Below, piece after piece: positions 44,209-53,936 of a stretch of DNA of 64,000 nt; the stretch's first letter is position 1; every line of letters begins with the position of its first letter. Source of the stretch: an uncultured Bacilli bacterium. Lineage in GTDB: Bacteria; Bacillota_I; Bacilli_A; RF39; UBA660. Where the stretch lies: positions 310,001 through 374,000 of the forward strand of contig CAJTLN010000001.1 of the NCBI GenBank assembly GCA_910577505.1, read 5' to 3'. The position numbers and the translations under genes are program-made. The notes beneath the pieces are model-generated. The model was given only the letters and a program-made list of their open reading frames with translations, had not been told where the DNA came from and did not search any database.

Positions 44209-44363
44209 AATAACACCTACTTTCATAGTAGTATATTCTTATATAAAAGCATTGTGTCCTTTGAAAGCCTATTAATTTTCATGGTTACAATATGTAAAAT
44301 ACACTTAATCATAGTTTGTGTAATAAAAATTATAATGATATAATCATCATATAAGAGGTAAAT

Positions 44364-44708
44364 ATGAAAAAAATAAATGATTATATAAAAAAATATATTT
44401 TATATATAGTGATAGCAATGCTAATAGTTGTCATAATATCTATAGTACTAGTTATAATAGGAGGAAGAGGAAAGAGTATCAAAACTGAATTAGTAATTGA
44501 AGACAGATGCGATATAACAATTCAATCTTTGGAGACTTTTTATAGCGATGAAAAATATGATTATCAATTTTCAAGTGATAAAAGTGAATGTACTTATGCC
44601 ATAATAAATAATGAAGAATATTTAATAAAAGATGCTCTAAATAAAGGATTAATAACTATTGAAGAAGCAGAGAGAGCTGGTTTAGAATTTTATAAAAGTG
44701 AAAAGTAA
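44364..44708 (+). CDS. hypothetical single-pass membrane protein
   Basis: 114 residues: a transmembrane helix (~11-33) then an 80-residue domain with two Cys (DRCDITIQ, KSECTYAI) and the helix KGLITIEEAERAGLEF. An extended -10 (TGATATAAT, 44336-44344) and AAGAGG site precede it; divergent from the ABC operon. Unknown function. Confidence 0.6.
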   Translation: MKKINDYIKKYILYIVIAMLIVVIISIVLVIIGGRGKSIKTELVIEDRCDITIQSLETFYSDEKYDYQFSSDKSECTYAIINNEEYLIKDALNKGLITIEEAERAGLEFYKSEK

Positions 44709-44711
44709 ATT

Positions 44712-44744
44712 AAAAGTTCTAGAATTATATCTAGAATTTTTTTT
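44712..44744 (+). terminator. intrinsic terminator
   Basis: Stem TTCTAGA / TCTAGAA followed by eight T. Confidence 0.8.
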
Positions 44745-44820
44745 GCAACAAAAATATTTTTGTGTATTATTTAGTATTATACTAGTTAAAATATTTTCGC
44801 AGAAGAATGCTTAAAAATGA

Positions 44821-44849
44821 TTTACACTCACTAAACTTTTTGCTATAAT
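44821..44849 (+). promoter_or_regulatory. promoter of the helical-repeat gene pair
   Basis: TTTACA, exact 17-nt spacer, TATAAT with an upstream TGC (extended -10). Confidence 0.8.
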
Positions 44850-44876
44850 TGATACATAATAAGCGAGGTGTGTATT

Positions 44877-47204
44877 GTGGCAAATTTAACCAACAAAACA
44901 ATAAGATTATTAGATAGACTATTTAATCTTCAAGGGGAAGATAATGTCATATTAGCGGATATAAATAAAAGAATAGAGGAAACAAATAGTTCAATAGAAG
45001 AAACTTCTGCCAATCAACGCGACAATGAAGTAAAAAAATTAGATTGTGAAGGAAAACTATCAGTTTTCCAAAATCAAAAAGAAGTTTTCGAATCAGCCTT
45101 TGAAGGGTTGGATGATGAAACATTTGCTGCACTACGAGATATAGATGTAAATATTGAAATTGGTACTATGTTAACTCAAATAGCTGAAAAATCACCAGCA
45201 TATATTGATTCGCTAAATTCACAAATAGAATCATATCAATCAGAAATTGAGAGAAACATTGCATCAAAAGAAGAATTAGAAACAATTTTATCAGAATTAA
45301 AAAGTGACAAAACTAAGTCAGAAGAAGACAGAAATAAACTAGTTAGTTTGTTAGAACAAAGTTTATCAACTGACGACTTAGAAAGAGAATCTTTGACTAC
45401 TAGTTATGTTAAAAAAATATTATCTTTATTTGGTGTGTTTAGTGATGAAGAAGTTAAAGAATTAGCAAAATTGATAATATTCCCTGATGAAGGTTTATAT
45501 GAATATCGTGAATCATATGAAGAAAGACGCGCTAACGGATTAATTGATTTAGAAGCTGAAGATCAAGAATTTGAAAATGACTATGAAACAGATGGATTAG
45601 AAGCTGAGATTATTCCTCAAGAAGAAGTTGTAGCATCAGAAGCTGTTAAGGATACGTCAGTAATTCTAGAAAGTACAAGACGTGCTGAAGAAATGTATCA
45701 AGTTCCAGTAATTCCACCAGCAGAAGATTTAGATAAAACAACATATTTTGACTTAGATAGATTAAATGGTGTAAGAGGCGAACTAGCTGAAATAGCAGAC
45801 ATAGTTCCAGGTGAAGTAGTTTCTCGTGACGCATCTGATTTAGGAACCAAAGAATACCATAACGATGAGGAATCAGTTCCACCTGCTGAAGAAGAAAACC
45901 AACAAGATATAGCATTACAAAAATCAGCAAGCCAACAAAGTGAAGAAGAAACAATTGAAGCATATTTAACTAGTATTGGATTAAATGTTGAATTATTTAA
46001 AGAATTAAATGATACACCAATAGAAACAATTATAGCTGAATTAAATTCCGTATCACATAAAACAATTGAAGATAACTATGAATTGCTAAGAAGTATAAAT
46101 GTAGATACTAGTGTTCCATACAAGTATCGCAAAGGTCATATGTATTTGACAGACTTAGACTTATCTAAAAAAGTAACTTTACTAAGAGCAAAAAATATTT
46201 CTGAAGCTAAAATAAAAGAATTATTAGAAATATCAGGTAGTGGCCTTAGAGAAAACTTAGAATTAATTGAAAGACGTGTCCAAGCTATAGAAAATATCAA
46301 TGGTAAATTAACTGATGATAATGTTGATGACATAGCTATTGACATGATTAGATACGAAGAAAATTATAATGTTCTTCAACATAATGGCTTTGAATTAGAA
46401 GAAAAAGAACTAAGAAACTTTAATGCTGTTCTACTAAAATCACCATATATAACTGCTGATATGGATATCTTAAAAAATTATTTAATAAGTATAGTAAGAA
46501 AAAATGGCAAATATGCTCTTTCAGTATTCTGGAAAAGACCATCTGAACTAGTAAATGGAATAGATGATTTAATTGAAGCAGGTTTAGAAGACGTTATCTC
46601 AACAAATCCAGAAATACTTGGTCAAAGTGAAGATGCGATAATAAGAAGAGTAAAATTCTGCGAAAGTAATAATCATTCTGTATATGAAGAAGGAAATATT
46701 TGCGATTATATAGTAGATTTTTCTAAATTTGCAAAAACATTTGGAACAGAAGTTGAACTTCCAACTCTTCAAGATCGTGAAAATACTAATAATAATTTAG
46801 GTAGTATTATTGGAAATGGTGACTATGTTGATATTTTAACAAATATGTTACATAGTTATTATGACAAAGAGTTATTAGAAGAAGTAGACTTAACAGCTGA
46901 AGAAAAAGAAAAAGTAGAAGAATTAAATCAACAAGCTACTACTAAACTGTTTGCAAATCCTACAGGAAAATACACATATAAAATAGGTAATGTAAGTATA
47001 TCTAAAAATAAATTTGAAAGACACTTAAGTATCATCTTAAAAGCTCTATTAAATAGTGGACAATCACCAGAAGGTGTTGAAAGAGAAATTCTATTAGTTT
47101 CTGCCTTATATAATGTTCGTCAAGATGAAGAAATTTTAAGAAAAATGGTTTCAGAATGCTTGGGTTTTAATAATGGCGAAGCGATAGGAGGTATGACACT
47201 ATGA
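44877..47204 (+). CDS. large coiled-coil / helical-repeat protein (mTERF-like repeats)
   Basis: 775 residues from a GTG at 44877 (GAGGTG 7 nt upstream; an upstream in-frame GTG overlaps that site). Residues 1-160 are coiled coil, ~200-345 an acidic, low-complexity linker, ~350-660 repeated helical pairs such as KVTLLRAKNISEAKIKELL and ELRNFNAVLLKSPYITADM that resemble mTERF or similar nucleic-acid-binding solenoids. No signal peptide. Its TGA overlaps the next ATG. Cytoplasmic scaffold or nucleic-acid binding is inference. Confidence 0.65.
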   Translation: MANLTNKTIRLLDRLFNLQGEDNVILADINKRIEETNSSIEETSANQRDNEVKKLDCEGKLSVFQNQKEVFESAFEGLDDETFAALRDIDVNIEIGTMLTQIAEKSPAYIDSLNSQIESYQSEIERNIASKEELETILSELKSDKTKSEEDRNKLVSLLEQSLSTDDLERESLTTSYVKKILSLFGVFSDEEVKELAKLIIFPDEGLYEYRESYEERRANGLIDLEAEDQEFENDYETDGLEAEIIPQEEVVASEAVKDTSVILESTRRAEEMYQVPVIPPAEDLDKTTYFDLDRLNGVRGELAEIADIVPGEVVSRDASDLGTKEYHNDEESVPPAEEENQQDIALQKSASQQSEEETIEAYLTSIGLNVELFKELNDTPIETIIAELNSVSHKTIEDNYELLRSINVDTSVPYKYRKGHMYLTDLDLSKKVTLLRAKNISEAKIKELLEISGSGLRENLELIERRVQAIENINGKLTDDNVDDIAIDMIRYEENYNVLQHNGFELEEKELRNFNAVLLKSPYITADMDILKNYLISIVRKNGKYALSVFWKRPSELVNGIDDLIEAGLEDVISTNPEILGQSEDAIIRRVKFCESNNHSVYEEGNICDYIVDFSKFAKTFGTEVELPTLQDRENTNNNLGSIIGNGDYVDILTNMLHSYYDKELLEEVDLTAEEKEKVEELNQQATTKLFANPTGKYTYKIGNVSISKNKFERHLSIILKALLNSGQSPEGVEREILLVSALYNVRQDEEILRKMVSECLGFNNGEAIGGMTL

Positions 47205-47488
47205 GTTATTTAAAAGAATTAGGATTTGAAGAAGAAACAATAAAGAATCTAGAAAATAATATTCCTAAATTAGCAATAAAGCAATTAGAAGAAAATAAAG
47301 ACACAGTTACAGCTAATATAAATAACTTAAGAGAATTAGGTGTAACTAATTATGTAGATGCATTTGTAAAATTTTACAATATGTTCTTAATCGATACTAA
47401 GATGTTTGACGACATATTTTCTAAATATGATAGAGAAGATTTAATATCTAAATTAGAAAAAAATGTTGCTATAATGGAATATCTATAG
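47201..47488 (+). CDS. small helical protein, partner of the repeat protein
   Basis: 95 residues in two or three helix pairs: YLKELGFEEETIKNLENNIP and NINNLRELGVTNYVDAFVKF echo the repeats of the preceding protein, suggesting a single detached repeat unit. Translationally coupled through ATGA. Unknown function. Confidence 0.65.
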   Translation: MSYLKELGFEEETIKNLENNIPKLAIKQLEENKDTVTANINNLRELGVTNYVDAFVKFYNMFLIDTKMFDDIFSKYDREDLISKLEKNVAIMEYL

Positions 47489-47496
47489 AGCAATAC

Positions 47497-47530
47497 AAAG
47501 ATAGAAAAATAATTTTCTGTCTTTTTTCTT
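47497..47530 (+). terminator. intrinsic terminator
   Basis: Stem AAAGATAGAAAA / TTTTCTGTCTTT (one G-T) with T run. Confidence 0.75.
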
Positions 47531-47551
47531 AAAACACAAAGGAGTAAATAT

Positions 47552-48613
47552 ATGCTTAATCAAAAGAGAAATACTGCTTTTTTAATAATAATGTTATCTA
47601 TAATATTAATGATAATAGTAACAACAGGAATAATGTTTATTGTTAATAAAGTAGATAATAAAAAAATGACTAAATTAACAAATAATATCTGTGATATAAA
47701 TTTAAAATATATGCCCATAGGAGATAAAACTAATACTGAAGAAATAAAACTTAGTTCAGAAGAACATGCAAAACTAAATGAATTATTAAATAAACTAGAG
47801 TTTTCAGAATCTTCTGCGAATATTTCTAATCCTAAATATATTATAAAATTTTGTGAAACAGAATTAATAATAGGAGAAAATGAAGAAGTCGTAAAAAATA
47901 ATGAAAAGGTCAAAATATCAAAAGGTTATGACGATATAATAAATTTTTTAAAGAAACAAGAAGAAAAATTAAATAAAGTCTACTTATATAAAATGGATAA
48001 TATTCAAATTTCTAGTACATCAGAAGAGAATGGTACAAAATTAGATATAAGTGATGAAGACAAAACTAAAATTAGGAAAATATGGAATAATCAAGAAAAA
48101 AATATTGAATATATTTCTTTGGCAATTCAAAAAGAATATAAATTAATTATAGATAATGAATCATTAATTGTATCTACTGAAACACCATATGTCCAATATA
48201 AAGATGGTTATGTTTTATTAAACCAAGAAATTATAAATATTATAAATAAATATAATAAAAGTTCTGTAAAACAAGTAAAATATACTATAAATAATGATAT
48301 TACCTACTATAACCAAAAATATAAAGAAAGAGGAGTAACTTACGAAACTCTAAATACTCCTAATGCACCAAGTTTTTACTTTATATCTAGTGGTGAAAAA
48401 ACATCTGGAGGATATTCTATATCAATTAAAGAAGTTATAGTAAACAATGAAGGGAATATTGAAGTAATTGTAGAAGAATCTTCACCATCGTCAGATGACC
48501 TTACAACATTTGCATTTACATATCCTGTTTGTTATATTAAATTTGAATCATACCAAGAAAATATTGTATTTAAAACAGAAAATGGCGAAATATTTAAACA
48601 TTTAAATTTTTAA
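47552..48613 (+). CDS. hypothetical membrane-anchored protein
   Basis: 353 residues with one N-terminal transmembrane helix (~9-31) and a large extracytoplasmic region in two similar halves: ICDINLKYMPIGDKTNTEEI and later VYLYKMDNIQISSTSEENGT, each followed by an acidic helix and strands, hinting at an internal duplication. No motif recognised. AAGGAG precedes the ATG; monocistronic with its own terminator. Confidence 0.6.
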   Translation: MLNQKRNTAFLIIMLSIILMIIVTTGIMFIVNKVDNKKMTKLTNNICDINLKYMPIGDKTNTEEIKLSSEEHAKLNELLNKLEFSESSANISNPKYIIKFCETELIIGENEEVVKNNEKVKISKGYDDIINFLKKQEEKLNKVYLYKMDNIQISSTSEENGTKLDISDEDKTKIRKIWNNQEKNIEYISLAIQKEYKLIIDNESLIVSTETPYVQYKDGYVLLNQEIINIINKYNKSSVKQVKYTINNDITYYNQKYKERGVTYETLNTPNAPSFYFISSGEKTSGGYSISIKEVIVNNEGNIEVIVEESSPSSDDLTTFAFTYPVCYIKFESYQENIVFKTENGEIFKHLNF

Positions 48614-48640
48614 CAGTTAGTAAAATTAACTGTTTTTTTT
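48611..48640 (+). terminator. intrinsic terminator
   Basis: Stem AACAGTTA / TAACTGTT and eight T, including the stop codon. Confidence 0.8.
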
Positions 48641-48710
48641 AATTAAGCCTTGATAAAAAACAAAAGTTCGCATTAAAATGGTTAAATACATACCTAAAAA
48701 ATAATATACA

Positions 48711-48719
48711 TGATATAAT
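48711..48719 (+). promoter_or_regulatory. extended -10 promoter of the pcrA-ligA operon
   Basis: TGATATAAT, 24 nt before the pcrA start codon. Confidence 0.6.
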
Positions 48720-48743
48720 ATTCTAAAGAAAGCAGGACACAAC

Positions 48744-50831
48744 ATGAATTATTTAAATGGACTAAATGACAAACAAAAAGAAGCGGTTACTCATATTGAT
48801 GGACCATGTTTAGTAATAGCAGGTGCTGGTTCTGGTAAAACCAAAGTACTAACTACCAGAATTGCTAATTTAATAAATAATGGAGTACCTTCATATAACA
48901 TATTGGCTATAACATTTACAAATAAAGCAGCTAAAGAAATGAGAGAGAGATTAGAAAAATTAGTTCCAAATAACAATGCATTTGTCGGAACATTCCACGC
49001 CCTAGGAGTAAGGATAATAAGAGAAAATGCTCCATTACTTGGACTAGATAGAAGTTTTTCTATCGTTGATAGCGATGATGTATTATCTATTATAAAAAAA
49101 ATTATGAAAGATAATGGATATGATCCAAAACTTACTACTCCAGCATATATAAGAAACAAAATAAGTAACATAAAAAATGAAATGCTAACTAGTGATGACA
49201 TTGCAAAATTTTATAATACTCCACAAGATAAAATAGCAGAAAAAGTTTACTACGAATACATAGATGTCTTAAAGAAAAATAATTCTGTCGATTTTGATGA
49301 TTTATTAAGACTTCCTGTAAAATTATTTATGGAAAATAAAGATGTTCTTGAATCATACCAAGACCGTTACAAATATATTTTAATTGATGAGTATCAAGAT
49401 ACTAATGAGGTACAATATAAATTATCTAAACTGTTAGCACGCAAATATAAAAACATCTTTATAGTAGGTGATCCAGACCAATCTATATATATGTTTAGAG
49501 GGGCTAATTTCCGTAATATATTAAATTTCGAAAAGGATTATAAAAATGCTAAAGTAATACCTTTAGAAGAAAATTATCGTTCAACTAAATATATATTAGA
49601 TGCGGCCAATTCTGTAATCAAAAATAACAAAGAACGTAAAGAAAAAAATTTATGGAGTAGCAATGGGGAAGGAACAAAGACTAAATATTTAAGAGCTTAT
49701 GATGGCAAGCACGAAATTCAATTAGTCTTAGATGAAATAAAAAGATTACTAGAAGATGGCTATAAAAAGAACGACATATCAGTACTTTATCGTACTAATG
49801 CTCAAGCACGTCTTGTAGAAGAAATGTTCCTAAAGTCTAATATGCCTTACAAAGTAGTAGGAAGCTATTATTTCTATTCTCGAAAAGAAATAAAAGACCT
49901 AATTTGTTATTTACGTTTAATTTTAAATAATGATGATGAAATAAGCTTAAGAAGAGTTATAAATGTTCCCAAAAGGGGCATCGGTGAAGCAACAATTGCT
50001 AAGCTAGAAGCAGAAGCTAAAGAGCAAAATACTTCCGTTTTTCAAGTTATTTCTAAAGGTAAAGAACAAATATTTAAAGAATTAATCCTTCATTTAACAG
50101 AAGAAAGTGAAAACTTAACACTTACTGAATTAATAGACTTAATTTTAGAAGAAACAGGAATGCGTTCAGAATATGTATCTGACAAAACATTAGAAAGTGA
50201 TTTAAGATTAGAAAACTTAGAAGAATTTAAATCTATTACAAAGACTTTTGAAGACCGAACAGGTTCAGAATCACTCGCAGACTTTTTAGAAGAGATTAGT
50301 CTTATTGCTGATATTTCTGAGCATCAAGAACAAGAAGATGTAGTTACTTTAATGACAATTCATAGTGCAAAAGGCTTAGAATTCGAAGTGGTTTTCTTAA
50401 TAGGCATGGAAGATGGCATCTTTCCTCATCAAAACTCATTCTGTGAAGAGGGTGGTCTTGAAGAAGAACGTAGATTATGTTATGTTGGTATTACAAGAGC
50501 AAAAAGAAGATTATACATATCCAATGCCAAAAGAAGAATGTTATATGGTAAGGATGTTATAAATCCTCCAAGTAGATTCATTAAAGAAATAGCACCAGAT
50601 TTATTAGAAATAGAAAACGAAAATATGATGCCAGAAGAAAAGATAAACAGAGAAGAACTATACCGCAACGATGAAGATGTTGAATTTAATGAAGGCGATA
50701 TTATCATGCATATGATTTATGGTAGAGGAGTTATTGTTGAAGTTAAAGGAGACTTTATTACTGTTGCTTTTGCAAAAAATTATGGAATAAAAAAATTACT
50801 AAAAACCCATAAAAGTATAAAGAAGATATAA
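48744..50831 (+). CDS. pcrA: ATP-dependent DNA helicase PcrA/UvrD
   Basis: 695 residues, normal for PcrA, a 3'-5' superfamily 1 helicase for repair and replication restart. Seen: Q motif and Walker A LVIAGAGSGKT (~23-33), GTFHALGVRIIRENA (motif Ib), LIDEYQDTNEVQ (Walker B), VGDPDQSIYMFRGA, LEENYRST, and the C-terminal TIHSAKGLEFEVVFLIGMED and VGITRAKRRLY. The C-terminal tail ends in the usual short Tudor-like element (IIMHMIYGRGVIVEV). First gene of an operon with the nucleotidyltransferase and ligA. Confidence 0.97.
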   Translation: MNYLNGLNDKQKEAVTHIDGPCLVIAGAGSGKTKVLTTRIANLINNGVPSYNILAITFTNKAAKEMRERLEKLVPNNNAFVGTFHALGVRIIRENAPLLGLDRSFSIVDSDDVLSIIKKIMKDNGYDPKLTTPAYIRNKISNIKNEMLTSDDIAKFYNTPQDKIAEKVYYEYIDVLKKNNSVDFDDLLRLPVKLFMENKDVLESYQDRYKYILIDEYQDTNEVQYKLSKLLARKYKNIFIVGDPDQSIYMFRGANFRNILNFEKDYKNAKVIPLEENYRSTKYILDAANSVIKNNKERKEKNLWSSNGEGTKTKYLRAYDGKHEIQLVLDEIKRLLEDGYKKNDISVLYRTNAQARLVEEMFLKSNMPYKVVGSYYFYSRKEIKDLICYLRLILNNDDEISLRRVINVPKRGIGEATIAKLEAEAKEQNTSVFQVISKGKEQIFKELILHLTEESENLTLTELIDLILEETGMRSEYVSDKTLESDLRLENLEEFKSITKTFEDRTGSESLADFLEEISLIADISEHQEQEDVVTLMTIHSAKGLEFEVVFLIGMEDGIFPHQNSFCEEGGLEEERRLCYVGITRAKRRLYISNAKRRMLYGKDVINPPSRFIKEIAPDLLEIENENMMPEEKINREELYRNDEDVEFNEGDIIMHMIYGRGVIVEVKGDFITVAFAKNYGIKKLLKTHKSIKKI

Positions 50832-50847
50832 GAAAGAAGGAAAAGAT

Positions 50848-51741
50848 ATGGAATTACTAATTATGGCTGCAGGAATGGGCAGTAGATTTGGAGGATTAAA
50901 ACAAATTGCTCCAATGGGACCAAACGACGAATTTATCATCGACTATTCAGTTTATGACGCAATTAAATCAGGATTTTCTAAAGTAGTATTTATTATTAAA
51001 GAAGAAAACTACGATATTTTCAAAGAAACAATAGGTGCACGTGTAGAACCACATATCCCTGTAGAATATGTTTTCCAAAAAATGGATAATATACCAGATT
51101 TTGTTAAAATTCCTGAAGATAGAGTAAAACCTTGGGGAACAGCTCAAGCAATATATTGTGCAAAAGAAGCAATTACAGAACCATTTGTAGTAATAAATGC
51201 AGATGATTTTTATGGAAGAGATGCTTTTAGAGTAGCTAAAGAATTTTTAGAAAACGCCAAAGAAAAAGAGTATGCAACAGTTGGGTATGAGGCAATCAAA
51301 ACTATGACTGAAAATGGATCTGTTAAAAGAGGAGTCATTGCTACAAAAGATGGAAATTTAGAATCAATTACTGAGAGCTCTATAATTAAAGAAGGCGATA
51401 AAGTAGCCTGTACACCACTTAGCGGTGCTGAAATATTCTATATCGAGCCTTCTGCGTTAGTATCAATGAATATGTTGGTATTCGATCCAAGTATCTTCTC
51501 ATATATTGAGGAAAAAATGCCAATATTCTTTAAAGAAAATGAAAATAATTTAGATAAATGTGAATTTTTAATTCCAGATATTATGGACGAAGCAAATAAA
51601 GAAAATTATGCAGATGTTAAAGTATTACATACAGATGCAGCTTGGTATGGAGTAACATATAAAGAAGATACAGATATGGTAAGATCATCAATTAAAAAAT
51701 TAGTAGAAAACGGAGAATATCCAAATAATTTATGGGGGTAA
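50848..51741 (+). CDS. sugar-phosphate nucleotidyltransferase-like protein
   Basis: 297 residues. The N-terminus LLIMAAGMGSRFGGLKQIAP is the nucleotide-binding signature of NDP-sugar pyrophosphorylases, and INADDFYGRDAF provides the metal Asp. It would transfer a nucleotide from NTP to a sugar or polyol phosphate. Target sugar unknown; GalU/RmlA are relatives, but the rest is divergent. 16 nt after pcrA and 3 nt before ligA, with AGAAGGAAAAG as site. Confidence 0.85.
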   Translation: MELLIMAAGMGSRFGGLKQIAPMGPNDEFIIDYSVYDAIKSGFSKVVFIIKEENYDIFKETIGARVEPHIPVEYVFQKMDNIPDFVKIPEDRVKPWGTAQAIYCAKEAITEPFVVINADDFYGRDAFRVAKEFLENAKEKEYATVGYEAIKTMTENGSVKRGVIATKDGNLESITESSIIKEGDKVACTPLSGAEIFYIEPSALVSMNMLVFDPSIFSYIEEKMPIFFKENENNLDKCEFLIPDIMDEANKENYADVKVLHTDAAWYGVTYKEDTDMVRSSIKKLVENGEYPNNLWG

Positions 51742-51744
51742 TTT

Positions 51745-53724
51745 ATGAATCCAAAAGAGAGAATAGAAGAATTAGTTAGTACATTAAATAGAGCAAATGT
51801 TGAATATTATTTACATGATAATCCAACATTAACAGACAACGAATACGATAGTTTACTAATGGAACTATTCAAATTGGAAGAAGAATACCCAGAATATAAA
51901 CTACCAGAATCACCTACATCTAGTGTTGGAACAAAAATTCTAGATTCGTTTGACAAAATAACTCATGGAACTCCAATGTTTAGCTTAGCAGATGTTTTTA
52001 ATGAAGATGAGGTTGAAGCATTTGTTACAAGAGTAGAAAAAGAAATAAAAAATCCTGAGTTCGTATGTGAACTTAAAATGGATGGTCTTGGAGTTAATTT
52101 AACTTATAAAAATGGTTTACTAGTTTCAGCAGCAACCAGAGGAGATGGAGTTACTGGTGAGGACATTACAAATAATTTTAAAACAATTAAATATGTCCCA
52201 ATAAAATTAAAAGAACCAATTGACTTAGAAGTACGTGGAGAAATATACATGACTAAAAAGAGCTTTGAAGAGGCTAATAAAAAGCGTATAGAAAATGGTG
52301 AAGAACCATTTCAAAATCCACGTAATGCTGCAGCAGGTTCTGCAAGACAATTAGATAGTAGAATTGCAAAAGAAAGAAAATTAGATACAGTTTTATATCA
52401 TGTGCCTAATACTACATGTGATACACATTATGAAACACTAGAGCACTTAGAAAAATTAGGCCTTCCTATAAATAAAAATAGTCGTAAAGTTCATAATTTT
52501 AAAGAAATAAAAGAGTTTATTGAAGAATGGACAGAAAAAAGACCTTCTTTGCCTTATGAAATTGATGGCATAGTTATAAAACTTAATGATATTAAAGGAC
52601 AAAGAGCAATGGGAAATACAGCCAAATATCCAAGATGGGCTGTTGCCTATAAATTTCCAGCTGAGAAAGTTGTAACTCAATTAGAAGACATAATATTTAC
52701 TGTTGGAAGAACAGGACAGATAACTCCTAATGCAGTTTTATCTCCAATAAAAGTGGCAGGTAGTACTATTAGAAGAGCAACTCTTCATAATGAATCTTAT
52801 ATTAGAGAAAAAGATCTTCGAATTGGCGACTTTGTAGTAATTCACAAAGCTGGTGATGTAATTCCTGAAGTAGTGGAGTCAGTTATCGAAAGAAGAAAAA
52901 ATGTTTCGTATTTTGAAATGATAACAAATTGTCCTATTTGCCAAACTAAATTAATTAAATCAGCATCTGGAATCGATTATTTATGTCCAAATAACCATTG
53001 CCCAGCACGTAAAATAGAGGGACTAATTCATTTCGTATCTCGTCCAGCTATGAATATAGATGGCCTTGGTGATGCAATTATTGAAGACTTCTATAATATG
53101 AATATAATTACTAAAATAGAGGATATATATAACTTAAAAGATCGTAAAGAAGAATTAATTGAATTAGAAGGATTTGGTAATAAAAGTGTTGATAACTTAA
53201 TTACTTCCATTGAAGCAAGTAAATCTAATTCTCTAGAAAGACTTTTATTTGCCTTAGGTATTCCAGGAATAGGAGCCAAAACAGCTAAAGTTCTGGCTAA
53301 AAAATATAACACTATGGATAATTTAATTGCAGCAAGTAAAGAAGAATTAACTGACATTAAAGATATTGGTGAAATACTTGCATCAAATATCGTTGATTAT
53401 TTTGGTAACGAAAAGAATCTTCTTTTAATCAATAACTTAAAAGAAATTGGTATAAACATGGAATATAAAGGTGAAAAAACATTAAATAATCCATTAATAT
53501 CAAATAAAAAATTCGTAATAACAGGGACAATAAGCTTTATGACTCGTGACGAAATCAAATCCTTATTAGAAAAATACGATGGCTCTGCGGTTGAATCAGT
53601 TAGCAAGAAAACAGATGTCGTAATAGTAGGAGAATCACCAGGAAGTAAATATGAAAAAGCTCAAAAATTAGGCATAGAAATTTGGAATGAAGATAAATTA
53701 AAAGAAATTATAGATAATCTGTAA
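51745..53724 (+). CDS. ligA: NAD-dependent DNA ligase
   Basis: 659 residues, standard LigA, sealing Okazaki fragments and repair nicks. Domain Ia (YYLHDNPTLTDNEYDSL), adenylation Lys111 in CELKMDG, OB fold, four-Cys zinc finger CPICQTKLIKSASGIDYLCP, HhH repeats (GIPGIGAKTAKVLAKKY) and a C-terminal BRCT domain (KKFVITGTISFMTRDEIKSL). Third gene of the operon with pcrA; no gatCAB follows. Confidence 0.98.
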   Translation: MNPKERIEELVSTLNRANVEYYLHDNPTLTDNEYDSLLMELFKLEEEYPEYKLPESPTSSVGTKILDSFDKITHGTPMFSLADVFNEDEVEAFVTRVEKEIKNPEFVCELKMDGLGVNLTYKNGLLVSAATRGDGVTGEDITNNFKTIKYVPIKLKEPIDLEVRGEIYMTKKSFEEANKKRIENGEEPFQNPRNAAAGSARQLDSRIAKERKLDTVLYHVPNTTCDTHYETLEHLEKLGLPINKNSRKVHNFKEIKEFIEEWTEKRPSLPYEIDGIVIKLNDIKGQRAMGNTAKYPRWAVAYKFPAEKVVTQLEDIIFTVGRTGQITPNAVLSPIKVAGSTIRRATLHNESYIREKDLRIGDFVVIHKAGDVIPEVVESVIERRKNVSYFEMITNCPICQTKLIKSASGIDYLCPNNHCPARKIEGLIHFVSRPAMNIDGLGDAIIEDFYNMNIITKIEDIYNLKDRKEELIELEGFGNKSVDNLITSIEASKSNSLERLLFALGIPGIGAKTAKVLAKKYNTMDNLIAASKEELTDIKDIGEILASNIVDYFGNEKNLLLINNLKEIGINMEYKGEKTLNNPLISNKKFVITGTISFMTRDEIKSLLEKYDGSAVESVSKKTDVVIVGESPGSKYEKAQKLGIEIWNEDKLKEIIDNL

Positions 53725-53737
53725 TTTCTTTTTTTTA
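53701..53737 (+). terminator. terminator of the pcrA-ligA operon
   Basis: Stem AAAGAAATTA / TAATTTCTTT plus T run, spanning the ligA stop codon. Confidence 0.75.
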
Positions 53738-53815
53738 CTCTTTAAACCAAACATAACATTAGGTTCGACAAAAAAAGAAAAAATTCTAATAAAATATAGA
53801 TATTTTTGGTAAATA

Positions 53816-53824
53816 TGTTATAAT
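53816..53824 (+). promoter_or_regulatory. extended -10 promoter with long leader
   Basis: TGTTATAAT predicts a ~105-nt 5' leader before the TasA-like gene. The leader contains the 8-bp palindrome GACGCGTC (53891-53898) and ends in AGGAGGTGA, an almost full anti-Shine-Dalgarno match. Confidence 0.6.
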
Positions 53825-53936
53825 TAATATTGAATAGCATATGGTAGTATACATGGAATTTAATAAAATAAACAAAATCCCAATAGCAAGGACGCGTCAT
53901 GTGCTAGAAAGGTAAGACAGGAGGTGAAAATATAAT

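Noticed and set aside
44209..44363. Thiamin pyrophosphate riboswitch upstream of the NMT1-type ABC operon
   Set aside because: No CUGAGA or equivalent conserved core is visible; the region is plain AT-rich sequence with divergent promoters.
45646..45963. Minus-strand ORF of 105 codons inside the helical-repeat gene
   Set aside because: It is a Leu-rich antisense shadow of an acidic coding strand with no RBS.
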